In this document: positions 26,508 to 37,036 of the stretch, piece by piece
How positions within the stretch are numbered: position 1 is the stretch's first letter
How the letters are laid out: every line of letters starts with the position of its first letter
Source of the DNA: Nematostella vectensis
Taxonomy: Eukaryota; Cnidaria; Anthozoa; Actiniaria; Edwardsiidae
Assembly (NCBI RefSeq): GCF_932526225.1
Contig: NC_064045.1
Coordinates: forward strand, 10,880,022 to 10,940,021
Length of the DNA stretch: 60,000 nt
Reading direction: 5' to 3'
Notes under the pieces: model-generated
The model's database searches: none
What the model saw: only the letters and a program-made list of their open reading frames with translations
Told to the model about the DNA's origin: nothing
Program-made: the position numbers and the translations under genes

Positions 26508-26600
26508 CTCTGGGTACCAGAGCCTCCTCGTCCAGTGACGCTCAGCCAAAATGTCGCGACGAGTGAAGCGAGAGAAGTCTAGAGGCTCTGGTACCCAGGG
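26508..26600. mobile_element. Short inverted-repeat (MITE-like) element, about 90 bp
   Basis: The left CTGGGTACCAGAGCCTC and right GAGGCTCTGGTACCCAG are perfect 17-bp inverted repeats around about 55 bp, which includes TGTCGCGACGAGTGAAGCG. A minus-strand reading frame across it is fortuitous. Confidence 0.7.
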
Positions 26601-28814
26601 TATGTGGGCAGGTGCTGGCCTGTCGAAATATTGTTCTAGAAAACCAATTCTGCATTGTTGTCGACTTGATTCATTATAAGATAAGATAAGGTATGGCGTG
26701 CCCACCGCAACCGGAAAACCCCGCGCCTTAGCGAAAACAAAAATGACAGGTGTTTATAATTGACACAAAGGACATTTCAGCTGAGACGTACATTTTGTCT
26801 AAGACAGGAGAAAAAAACCCTTGCTATGGCACATACACATACAGCAAACATATAATTACCGGCGGAGTACCCTCCCCTCCCATACGAGTGCTGCGTGAGA
26901 TTTTCTTTGCGGTGATGCATTCCTTGCAACATGACACCCACAATCACATCATCAAGAGCTGATGCGAAATTTGAAACTCTATCTTATTTATCGAGTATCC
27001 TATCGTTATGTCTGAGGGGTAAGACAAGTCCATGCATGTGTAACTCAACGCTCGAGGCTATTCTCCAATCTAGCGTCCCGTTTGTTGGCTTGAACGGAAC
27101 CGTAGATTTTTCTCCTTCATTGATCTTTACCAGGTACGGTATACATAACTAAGTGGGCATGGATAGCTCACCCTATGATATCAATAGCGCTTGTTCTACC
27201 TTGTTGGGTCGTATTGGGGTCAATGTTGTTTTTATAGCGTGAAGAAATGGCGCACTTCCTAATTGCCTTTCGTCTCCTTGGTATTTCTAATATCTTTGGC
27301 TTGTTCTTGCCTTGTCCGTGTTAACTGTACTTGTCAGCTGTCGAATGCAGCTTGAACAGTTGAAGCGAACACTCGCGCTAGTCATCATTAAGTTCTAATA
27401 ATCATGAATTCTAGCCAGGATAGAAATGACAGTGTAAATTGGGATGTTTGTTGTTTTTGTCGTCTCTGATAAAACACCGTCAAAGCATGTATTCTGGCTA
27501 CTGTTCGTGTCACCTATGCACGTTATTTGCTCACATTAATTTTACCATAGAAACAATGTGTACTTATGAATACCCAAAAAATTGCTTTGTCGACCCATAT
27601 TTCACGATATACTAAAATAGTATCCATCTACTATAGCTATTAATAGTCTTCAAGCTATATAGCTTACCATTCTATGTCATCTTTGCTCCGGCGTATGTCG
27701 TGACGCTAGTTAATGAACTCATGGCATCGACGGCAGAGGGGTAGGGTGAGAGCTTTGTGAATACCGGGTAACATTCCACTGTACCCCTTTTTGAATCATT
27801 CTGTTCTCTCGATTATCCCCCCTCTCCCTTTTCCATTAGAGCTAGAGTTGCTGCCTTCTCCGCTTAGCACGCGTACGGTTGCATGCGTGTCTCACACGCT
27901 TGGGAATGATTCACGCGCGCGTATTCCGCGTCAAATGCTCTAAGGACGTCTAAGGGTGAGATTATTATCAAGGATAACTATACCCACGGCCTCATATGTA
28001 TCTCAGGGCCTCTAACGGTCCTCAGTTTACCAAAAAGCGAAGCAACAAAGGTTTTCCAACGAGGAAAGAACCCAGGGCGTCGATAGCAACTGAGGAAGAG
28101 GGGCCCAGGTGAAAATTAGCATCTTATATGCTATCGCGTTATGTTTAGGCAAGTTCGTGTTTTCAAGTTGTTTAAGCTAAACAAAACTATAACGATCTGG
28201 TATTCGCCAGATTGAATATCCCTTGGTAAAAGAGCACGATCGGACGTGCGACAACCCTCACGAGATCTTGTGATATGGCAAATAAGAATCATGACAAGAA
28301 ACTAAGAGATCATGCGACTTTTGGGGTGCCATCCTTGCGCGCGCTCCGACGTTTGGCTGCAAAATGACAACACGACGCAACTTGCAATCAGCCAGGGGGA
28401 ATACGTTAAAAAGGACGACCGATGGTTGACAAAAAAGCGCGCTTGTTGAGGGGTTAGGGGGATGGGGTGGGGGGTTGGTTTTCCAGGTGTCAACTTCCGG
28501 GTGTCAACTTGGTGCAAAAATGCGCATGTGTAAGTTTCTGTGTTCTCGCGGGCAGTTCCTAAACCAATGAGAACGATGGTTACGGAAACCGTTTCATTTT
28601 AACATGATGGAATTTCAAATGTAAGCTTGTCATTTATGTTTCTGGGATGGCATTTATTATACAACGTGTATACGCATTGCACGTCAAAGATTTCTTTTTG
28701 AATTCGCCAGCACTGCGCAATTCTGTTCCAGGCAGTGTCATGTGACACAGAAGACTTTCAAAAAAATCACTGGGACCTCGATATAACGATTATGTCAAGA
28801 AACAGAGAATTATG
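26601..28814. other. Region without a recognisable gene
   Basis: I looked on both strands for conserved exons with splice borders and found none. Short frames only, with no domain I can name. Confidence 0.45.
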
Positions 28815-29051
28815 TTACAATATTTTTTTTAGAAATTGGGAAATCCGAGATATCGATCGTTTAACTAGGTAAAAATTCACAGGGTAAACTGTGCAGTTTC
28901 GCGGACGATTCGCTTGAAACGATGGCGAAACTCCTCTGCTTTCATTAGCCTCGTCCCTAAGCATCTCAAACTGCGCGGCCATCTTATTTTGTGTGTCGTC
29001 GCCTTTTGATTTTTCGCTTGCTCTCTGGGCCAGCTGAAGTGCGTCCGCCAT
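28815..29051 (-). CDS. Possible small ORF or first exon, head-to-head with the modular secreted gene
   Basis: A 78-codon frame starts at an ATG in good context and reads MADALQLAQRASEKSKGDD, an Ala/Gln/Glu/Lys-rich start that looks like a real N terminus. I find no convincing donor and no family match. The later part of the frame looks random. It starts 81 bp from the start of the large ORF on the other strand, so it could be the first exon of a divergent gene, or chance. Confidence 0.2.
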   Translation of the reverse strand: MADALQLAQRASEKSKGDDTQNKMAAQFEMLRDEANESRGVSPSFQANRPRNCTVYPVNFYLVKRSISRISQFLKKIL

Positions 29052-29132
29052 TTTTTAATCCGAATGCGTTTACCATAGACCTTCCATCCTATCCCCTTAA
29101 TGCTCCCTTTTCTTTTCATCCACAGCATCTGA

Positions 29133-32100
29133 ATGTTGAGAGCTATTGCACTTCTGCTCATGATATGGGCCCCTTGTGTATATGCTTCCGGAATTGGTTT
29201 ACCGTATCCGACGACAAATGAACCTCCTACCACCAACGCCCCTCCTACGACGGGGGAAAACGGTTGCTTTTACGAAGGCAAATGGCACCCACCTGGTGAG
29301 ATCGCCCGAGGATACGACGGTAGGAATTGGTGCTACGGCGTCGTGTGTGATCCACAGGGTGAGGTCATTCACTGGGACGACTTTAAATGCGGCACTTCGA
29401 GTACGCCCGAATACCCAACGACATTTCCTCGACTGGAGCAGACAACTCCCCGAATGCGAGCTAACTCGCCCGAAAATCGGGAGACTCCTCAAACAAAGAC
29501 AGAATGGCATGGACAGGATTTAAAAACTTCCGGAAAAAGCGCTTGGCCCGAGCTGGATCCCACCCCGACGAATATCCCAAAAGGTTGCTATCACAACGGT
29601 AAATGGTTTCCTCCTGGAAGCAGAATGACAACAGAACGCAGAGGTCGCCGCTGTTTTGGCACTTTATGTTCACATGATGGTTACGTGGTTACGTGGGATG
29701 AGCTGTTCTGTGGACCCGAATTGCGACCGATTACTACTCTATCGCCACCGACTAGAATTCCCAAGGGCTGGCTCAGGAGAACCCGAAAACCGAAAAGTTC
29801 CCGAGTTCCTTATGGTCGTGATCTCATACAACCACGATACACTAGGCAGCCGGTGACTACACGAGCCACTCGCCCATCCCCTGTGGTCAAGCCTTGTTTT
29901 TATAAGGGAAAATTTTATGTACGAGGAATGAACGTGATGGGGAGCTATCCGATTGACTGTAAAGGGTTGAGGTGTAGCCTTGACGGTAAACTTGTGAAAT
30001 GGGACTACTGTCATGATACCACACCTCCAGCCACCCCACCATGGCCTACAACACCTCCAGGTTGTCATTTCCACGGAAAATGGTATCCCCCTGGCTCCGA
30101 GATCTCCATGAGTAGTTACGGGGAGTGCGAGTCTGGGTTGACGTGTGATGCGAGTGGAATGATCATGGTCTGGGATGGGTTGGGGTGCTTTAGAGACCCT
30201 AACCCAAATGTGCACACAACAGATGCTCCCAAGCATACGACAGAACCCCCTCGGACTACACCCGAACCTACGACAGAACCCCCTCGGACTACACCCGAGC
30301 CTACGACAGAACCCCCTCAAACTACACCCGAGCCTACGACAGAACCTTCCCGAACTACACCCGAGCTTACGACGGAACCTTCCCGAACCACGGTCGAACC
30401 TACGACGGAACATATAACAAATGTTCCTCGAACACCAGGATGTCTCTATGAGGGGAAATGGTACCCTCCAGGAAACCACCAGACAGGATACGACGGCAGA
30501 GATTGGTGCTATGGAATAATGTGCGACAGATCTGGACAATACGTACCATGGGACAACGTCAACTGTGGACCAACGACAACTTCAGTACCTCGAACCACCC
30601 CTAAAGGATGCTATCATCAAGGGAAGTGGTACCCCCCTGGATCTGAAATCTCCAGGAATAGTTACGGGGGCTGCGAGTCCGGATTGACATGTGGTAAGGA
30701 TGGCATGGTAATAGCATGGGATGGACTAGGGTGCTTTAGAGACCTACGTCCTTCAAAGACGCCAACAACTGAACCCCAAAGACCCGAAACTACCACAAAG
30801 AGGAAAACACAAAGACGTTTCACCACAATTAAGGTCACAAGAAGACCGGAAGATCGACCGAGATCTACCCGAAGTCCCGATACTCGACCAAGAACCACGC
30901 GACTTCCTGATTTTCTCGCCATACTTATGTCGACTGCTCTTCCAAGATACGGATGTTATGAAAACGACAGATGGTATAGACCAGGAGCCGAAATATCACG
31001 TGGTCAGAGTGGATCTTGGTGCTATGGGACATACTGCTCAGAATCAGGGGAAGTGATAGCATGGGATGATTGGAATTGTAAAACGACCGCAAGAAGGACA
31101 ACCAAACCCAGCAAGGAACCCGCAATTCCAACGACAGAACCTATCCCGAAACGTGATCGAGTAACACCTGAGCCTACGACAACTCCAGGCTGTCATTACC
31201 ACGGAAAGTGGTATCCCCCTGGCTCTGAGATCTCCAGGAGTAGTTACGGGGGGTGCGAGTCTGGGTTGACGTGTGATGAGAGTGGAATGATCATGGCCTG
31301 GGATGGGTTGGGGTGCTTTAAAGACCCAAACCCAAATGTGCACACAACAGATGCTCTCAAGCCTACGACAGAACCCCCTCGAACTACACCCGAGCCTACG
31401 ACAGAACCCCCTCGAACTACACCGGAGCCTACGACAGAACCTTCCCGAACTACACCCGAGCTTACGACGGAACCTACCCGAACCACGGTCGAACCTACGA
31501 CGGAACATGTAACAAATGTTCCTCGAACACCAGGATGTCTCTATGAGGGGAAATGGTACCCCCCAGGAAACCACCAGACAGGATACGACGGCAGAGATTG
31601 GTGCTATGGAATAATTTGCGACAGATCTGGACAATACGTACCATGGGACAACGTCAACTGTGGACCAACGACAACTTCAGTACCTCGAACCACCCCTAAA
31701 GGATGCTATCATCAAGGGAAGTGGTACCCCCCTGGATCTGAAATCTCCAGGAATAGTTACGGGGGCTGCGAGTCCGGATTGACATGTGGTAAGGATGGCA
31801 TGGTAATAGCATGGGATGGACTAGGGTGCTTTAGAGACCTACGTCCTTCAAAGACGCCAACAACTGAACCCCAAAGACCCGAAACTACCACAAAGAGGAA
31901 AACACAAAGACGTTTCACCACAATTAAGGTCACAAGAAGACCGGAAGATCGACCGAGATCTACCCGAAGTCCCGATACTCGACCAAGAACCACGCGACTT
32001 CCTGATTTTCTCGCCATACTTATGTCGACTGCTCTTCCAAGATACGGATGTTATGAAAACGACAGATGGTATAGACCAGGAGCCGAAATATCACGTGGTC

Positions 32101-33575
32101 AGAGTGGATCTTGGTGCTATGGGACATACTGCTCAGAATCAGGGGAAGTGATAGCATGGGATGATTGGAATTGTAAAACGACCGCAAGAAGGACAACCGA
32201 ACCCAGCAAGGAACCCGCAATTCCAACGACAGAACCTATCCCGAAACGTGATCGAGTAACACCTGAGCCTACGACAACTCCAGGCTGTCATTACCACGGA
32301 AAGTGGTATCCCCCTGGCTCTGAGATCTCCAGGAGTAGTTACGGGGGGTGCGAGTCTGGGTTGACGTGTGATGAGAGTGGAATGATCATGGCCTGGGATG
32401 GGTTGGGGTGCTTTAAAGACCCAAACCCAAATGTGCACACAACAGATGCTCTCAAGCCTACGACAGAACCCCCTCGAACTACACCCGAGCCTACGACAGA
32501 ACCCCCTCGAACTACACCGGAGCCTACGACAGAACCCTCTCGAACTAAACCCGAGCCTACGACAGAACCCCCTCGAACTACATCCGAGCCGACGACGGAA
32601 CCCCTTCGAACTACACCCGAGCCTACGACAGAACCCTCTCGAACTAAACCCGAGCCTACGACAGAAGCCCCTCGAACTACATCCGAGCCGACGACGGAAC
32701 CCCTTCGAACTACACCCGAGCCTACGACAGAACCTACGACAGAACATGTGACCACTGTTCCTCGAAGACGAGGATGTCTCTATGAAGGGAAATGGTACCC
32801 ACCAGGAAACCATCAGACAGGATACGACGGCAGAGACTGGTGCTATGGAATAATGTGCGACAGATCTGGACAATACGAACCATGGGACAACTTCAACTGC
32901 GGACCAGAAACCACTGTACCACAAACATCTGCTAAACGTTCGACAACAACTGCTCCGACAACAAACGATAAGCAGCATTCTCGAACAGACTCGCGAAAAT
33001 CGACGACAGACATGCGAGGACAAACACCTAGACAGCAGTCGTATGAATGCTATTATGAGGGTAAATGGTTCGCCCCTGGGAGTGAAATCTACCGCTCGTC
33101 TAATGGACACAACTGGTGTTTCGGTGCTCGTTGTAGTTACGACGGTAACGTTATCATGTGGGATGACTTCAACTGTGAGCACCATCTCACGCGCCTTGCT
33201 TTGAAGATTCACCGGAACCGGAAGTCACATCCACTGAACTGTTACTATCGTGGTCGCATGTACCAAACCGGAAACAAAATTATTCACAGGTCAAAAAACG
33301 GGAAATGCTACAGGGCCATCTGCGCCGGCGGGAAGATAGCAAACTGGCGGTCAGCGGTCTGTCCGTCGGTTGAGGTTCGACTGCGTCCACAAATGTATGG
33401 GCGGAGCTTCGTGACAACTGATTCCTGCCAGTATAAAGGCAAGAGGTATTCAGTAGGTAGTGTGGTATTCAGTAGAGCATTGTTCAGGTCACGTGATCAT
33501 GGATGGTGCGTCGGCCTTAAGTGTGGAGGTAATGGACGAATCGTCACTTGGGGACCCCAGTGGGGGGGCTGTTAG
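29133..33575 (+). CDS. Large secreted mucin-like protein with sixteen four-cysteine VWC-like modules
   Basis: A single 1480-codon ORF, unusual in an otherwise intron-rich window. It starts with a signal peptide (MLRAIALLLMIWAPCVYASG). Sixteen modules follow, from Cys45 to the last residue before the stop. A typical module reads C-x21-C-x4-C-x13-C with GKWYPPG after the first Cys, CYG in the middle and WD(D/N) before the last Cys; modules 3, 15 and 16 deviate. They resemble half of a von Willebrand factor C domain, but the match is loose. Linkers are rich in Thr, Pro and Glu (repeats of TTEPPRTTPEP), likely O-glycosylated; others are Arg-rich. Four module types alternate, and the block holding modules 5-8 recurs almost unchanged as modules 9-12, 1095 bp later. 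A splice-acceptor-like CATCCACAG ends 7 bp before the ATG, so a non-coding 5' exon is likely. No membrane segment follows the signal peptide. Likely extracellular matrix or mucus; function unknown. Confidence 0.88.
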   Translation: MLRAIALLLMIWAPCVYASGIGLPYPTTNEPPTTNAPPTTGENGCFYEGKWHPPGEIARGYDGRNWCYGVVCDPQGEVIHWDDFKCGTSSTPEYPTTFPRLEQTTPRMRANSPENRETPQTKTEWHGQDLKTSGKSAWPELDPTPTNIPKGCYHNGKWFPPGSRMTTERRGRRCFGTLCSHDGYVVTWDELFCGPELRPITTLSPPTRIPKGWLRRTRKPKSSRVPYGRDLIQPRYTRQPVTTRATRPSPVVKPCFYKGKFYVRGMNVMGSYPIDCKGLRCSLDGKLVKWDYCHDTTPPATPPWPTTPPGCHFHGKWYPPGSEISMSSYGECESGLTCDASGMIMVWDGLGCFRDPNPNVHTTDAPKHTTEPPRTTPEPTTEPPRTTPEPTTEPPQTTPEPTTEPSRTTPELTTEPSRTTVEPTTEHITNVPRTPGCLYEGKWYPPGNHQTGYDGRDWCYGIMCDRSGQYVPWDNVNCGPTTTSVPRTTPKGCYHQGKWYPPGSEISRNSYGGCESGLTCGKDGMVIAWDGLGCFRDLRPSKTPTTEPQRPETTTKRKTQRRFTTIKVTRRPEDRPRSTRSPDTRPRTTRLPDFLAILMSTALPRYGCYENDRWYRPGAEISRGQSGSWCYGTYCSESGEVIAWDDWNCKTTARRTTKPSKEPAIPTTEPIPKRDRVTPEPTTTPGCHYHGKWYPPGSEISRSSYGGCESGLTCDESGMIMAWDGLGCFKDPNPNVHTTDALKPTTEPPRTTPEPTTEPPRTTPEPTTEPSRTTPELTTEPTRTTVEPTTEHVTNVPRTPGCLYEGKWYPPGNHQTGYDGRDWCYGIICDRSGQYVPWDNVNCGPTTTSVPRTTPKGCYHQGKWYPPGSEISRNSYGGCESGLTCGKDGMVIAWDGLGCFRDLRPSKTPTTEPQRPETTTKRKTQRRFTTIKVTRRPEDRPRSTRSPDTRPRTTRLPDFLAILMSTALPRYGCYENDRWYRPGAEISRGQSGSWCYGTYCSESGEVIAWDDWNCKTTARRTTEPSKEPAIPTTEPIPKRDRVTPEPTTTPGCHYHGKWYPPGSEISRSSYGGCESGLTCDESGMIMAWDGLGCFKDPNPNVHTTDALKPTTEPPRTTPEPTTEPPRTTPEPTTEPSRTKPEPTTEPPRTTSEPTTEPLRTTPEPTTEPSRTKPEPTTEAPRTTSEPTTEPLRTTPEPTTEPTTEHVTTVPRRRGCLYEGKWYPPGNHQTGYDGRDWCYGIMCDRSGQYEPWDNFNCGPETTVPQTSAKRSTTTAPTTNDKQHSRTDSRKSTTDMRGQTPRQQSYECYYEGKWFAPGSEIYRSSNGHNWCFGARCSYDGNVIMWDDFNCEHHLTRLALKIHRNRKSHPLNCYYRGRMYQTGNKIIHRSKNGKCYRAICAGGKIANWRSAVCPSVEVRLRPQMYGRSFVTTDSCQYKGKRYSVGSVVFSRALFRSRDHGWCVGLKCGGNGRIVTWGPQWGGC
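30430..32620 (+). repeat. 1095-bp internal tandem duplication in the modular secreted gene
   Basis: Sequence from about 30430 recurs with a constant 1095-bp offset (for example 30662 and 31757, 30925 and 32020). Only a few differences show, such as Met to Ile after CYGI and Lys to Glu in the RRTT(K/E)PSKEP linker. Linker length changes at the edges. The offset is a multiple of three, so the frame is kept. Confidence 0.93.
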
Positions 33576-33733
33576 AGTACTGCCTCGATATCATGCTAAT
33601 ATCACGATATGGGCAAATCGCAACGGGGGGAATGTTGGAGAACTATCTCGACATCACATTGAAGCTGATATAACTTCATAAGCAAACCGGAGAAATTTGA
33701 GATTTTTTAAACTACCTCGACATTGTGCCAATA

Positions 33734-33900
33734 GACCGTTTTCACGATGTTGCGCGCGCATCCAAAATGCCACAGGTGATCCAAAAATGCGAGCGAAGGG
33801 GTATTTGAATCAAGCGCCAATTTGGCTATAGCACTCTGGCAGCATTTTCCATAGCTGTATGTGGCATTTTGGATGCCCTCGCAACATCGTGAAGACGGTC
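33734..33900. mobile_element. Tc1/mariner-type MITE with TA duplication
   Basis: The left GACCGTTTTCACGATGTTGC and right GCAACATCGTGAAGACGGTC are inverted copies. The element is flanked by TA on both sides (33732-33733 and 33901-33902). At 167 bp it has no coding capacity. Assignment to Tc1/mariner rests on the TA duplication only. Confidence 0.72.
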
Positions 33901-33902
33901 TA

Positions 33903-35019
33903 TACAATGCCATGAGCAAATCGAAGCGGGAGGGCTGTAAGATTTCTATACTTGATATTGTACTAATATAACTTCATGGTCATATCGCTACATTGGGACC
34001 CTGGGGAATCGAAGCTGATAGGTACACCCAAACAACACGTGGCAATTATACCTCAATTATCAAACGGAAGCTGATACGATATTATTATTATATAAATACT
34101 GGTAAAACTCTGAAATTTTATGCTGGCCAGAAAAAGTCAATTATAAAGAGATTTTGGTATTTTTATTTTTTTTACTCTGATATATTCAAGAATTATAGGA
34201 TATAATATACATGAAGTGTGTGATTTAAAACAGACACTCAATCAACAGTTACATTCATTTATTGCAATACACTTCTTACTAGAATATTATATAGACAAAT
34301 ACAATTTTATAAAGTACACCAACCTCTTTTTATATATTTGTATATTTTTTCTATTCTATTGTATATTTTTAATACCCCCTCCCCTGTGTAAAACGTCAAT
34401 GTTTTCATGCAAATATTTGTCTCCCTTTTGTACACGTGCCTCATATTTCGCTAAGCCGCCATATTCTAGAATATTCTAGAAGGACTACACGCTGTATCCC
34501 TTTGATGGTGGTCATGCTGATGACCCCAGGAACGCCCCAAGGGTTTCCTTTCCTTTTGGCGGCCAGAGGGGAAGGTTGGGGGGGGGGGGGGTGTGCTCCC
34601 GCCCTGCGCACCCCTCCCCCCCTTGGTTACGCGCCGAGGCTCTTTCTACTGATAAGCAAACACAGATAGTTAGCTTCACAACGCAAACGACCCTGCCCTC
34701 GATAAACCATAAAACTTCATGTCCTCATGTTGTATTTCGGTGACAAATGTCTAGAATGTTCCAGACAGAACCTATTCCCAATAGAAGCTACTAGTAAGTT
34801 TTGTATTCTCCCTTGTTTTTAATGATAATTCAGCTATTTTGGCGTTTCTAGAAGCGAAAGTAAATGCTTACTTTCCAAAGGTATGTTCGATTTCCTATAT
34901 AAGGAAATTGTTGAAGTTAGCACCACCAGCTACTGTATCTTGATAGAATGATGACTATGATGATCTTGATAATCATGATGGGAAGTGGTGACGACGAACA
35001 TTTTTGCCAAGATGAATGA
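33903..35019. other. AT-rich intergenic region
   Basis: Very AT-rich from 34060 to 34370, then a G- and C-run block at 34560-34640 that ends TTGGTTACGCGCCGAG. No gene recognised. Confidence 0.5.
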
Positions 35020-37036
35020 TCAATTTTTAGCATGCTGCAAAAGAGCCAGATACAACTTGACCCTTGTAGGGAGGGGTAGGGTAATAATAGCATCATCCAA
35101 GTTCCCGCGCGTGCGCACTAGCGTCGTACGTATGACGCACCGGCACAAATGCTTGAGTTCGCGTACCTCGCGGGATGCCCGCAATAGCCACGAGAACACG
35201 TCAAGGGGCAACTGGTTACAAAGCGCTACCCCTCGCGCCAGCAGTCCAAGCTCAACCCGCGGTTGGGCATCAAAGAGCATGCGCACTATCTCCCAGTTCC
35301 CAGCCTCCGCAGCCATAACTACAGGAGTTTTGCCAAATATGGTCTCTAGACTCGGGTCACCGCCATATGACAGTAGCACTCTCAGGCACTCAGGATCTCT
35401 TGTAACGTGCAATGCACTGCGGCCATTTTTGTCCTGGAAGTTTACGCATGCGCCGTAGCGACAAAGTATTTCTGTAGCGGATATCCGGTCAGTTTTACGG
35501 CGAGCATATTGAGCGTAGACCAGCGGTGTTGCGCCCCAAGTGCTCCCAAGACCCACATGCGCGCCGTTTTCACAGAGAGTTTCCATGACAACAAGGCGTC
35601 CATCGAGCGTTGCCATTGACAACGGAGTCTTACTCATGCAGTCTTGAGCATTGATGTCTGCGCCGTGCTTGAGGAGGGTTTCTGCGCATGCGCGGCTTTG
35701 GGCGAAATGGAGTGGAACGTAGCATGACACTGCGCAATGGTTGGAGAAATTTGGACCGGAAATGACGTCATCGTAGTTGATACTGTATAGGCACTCACGC
35801 CGGTTTGGTCTTGCCCCACTTGTACACAGCCAGTGCACAACCTCCACGCGGTCAGCCTCAACCGCGGCCCGCAAAGGAGAGATTAAGTAGTCTGGGCACG
35901 AATCCCTTAGCCGACCCTGACAATTCACATCTGGAACTAAGAAAAAAAAAAACGGTATATAAATTTTCTAGGATACAATATTTCAGAGTTACAAGCCGAT
36001 AAAGGGAAGCGTGCGTTGATAATATGTCTAAACACGCTCAGCGTGCTAGCGACAGGAGTTAAGTGTGAACACACATGCTAATGACAGGTTAATTAACACG
36101 CAAGAGCGTGATCGCGTGTAGATGAATGGAGAGAGTACAATAGCTGCACTTCATGATCAACAGGTGGTTTTCACTTGAACCACACAGACATGTTTGAATA
36201 CTTGAAAAGCTGTGTGGAAATTCCATGAGACATCTTTAGTTCCAAAAGACATAGCTATGTGACGAGACTTAATTGAAGCGGGAAGCTCTCGTGTAACTGT
36301 TGTTAAAAAATTTGAAGCAAAAACCATCTCATATTCGATAATATCCGACAGTTTTTTGTCTTAGTGAGAGTTTGTCTTATCCCTCTTATCAGCTTATTGA
36401 TTAGGGTGTTCTAAAAGGAATGAGGTAGTAAAACGCATTTCTCTTGCCTGGGGAAGGATTTAGATATTTTTCTATTTCAAAAACGAAATGTGAAATTATT
36501 GTATTTGCAATGCTTCACGGGAATATTAAGTATTTTTACGACGCGCCTCTCAGATATAACGGGCATATAGCAAATCAGCGACGAATGATTAAAAAAGAGA
36601 ACGTTTTTAACTTAACAAGACAAATAACTCACGACAAACATTTGCGCATAGGCTAAATCTAGTGGAAACCTGAGAGTGCGAAAAAGCGTATTGTAAAACA
36701 AGATCGTGGAATGAATAAAATACAACATAAGAGTTCATTACATTCGATTAAAAATAACATGCTCAATTAAACACTCACATCAAAGTACGTATGTTATAAA
36801 ATAATAAAAAACGCTTTGGCTAACATACCATACTTGTGCAGCGCTTGTAGGCAGTTTATACTTCCCGCAAAGGCGGCTTCCACAAACGCATCCTCCAAGT
36901 CTGTGATTTTAAAATCTAACAAAGAGGTCTCGCCTAGTGCGGTTTCTTTATCAAAAACCTTGCTTGAAATCGTTTCTAAAATCTCGCGAACTTTTCCATC
37001 ATTGTCGGAGACTACAAAGTCTAGAAATTCGTCCAT
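35020..37036 (-). CDS. Ankyrin repeat and SOCS-box (ASB-type) protein, two exons
   Basis: Exons 37036-36829 and 35936-35020 (GT-AG, phase 1) encode 374 residues, starting MDEFLDFVVSDNDGK. From about residue 40 onward there are ankyrin repeats, recognisable at SPLRAAVEADRVEVVHWLC, VPLHFAQSRACAETLLKHG, TPLSMATLDGRLVVMETLC, SALHVTRDPECLRVLLSYGG and TPVVMAAEAGNWEIVRMLF. The C terminus is a SOCS box: LKHLCRCVIRTTLV, then ITLPLPTRVKLYL. From the family, the SOCS box binds Elongin B/C and Cullin-5 to make a ubiquitin ligase, with the ankyrin repeats choosing the substrate. I cannot assign a specific ASB number, so no symbol is given. Confidence 0.9.

Noticed and set aside
29199-33212. Long antisense ORFs (up to 357 codons) and +2 frame ORFs across the modular secreted gene
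   Set aside because: They mirror the repeated, stop-poor plus-strand coding sequence and have no independent features.
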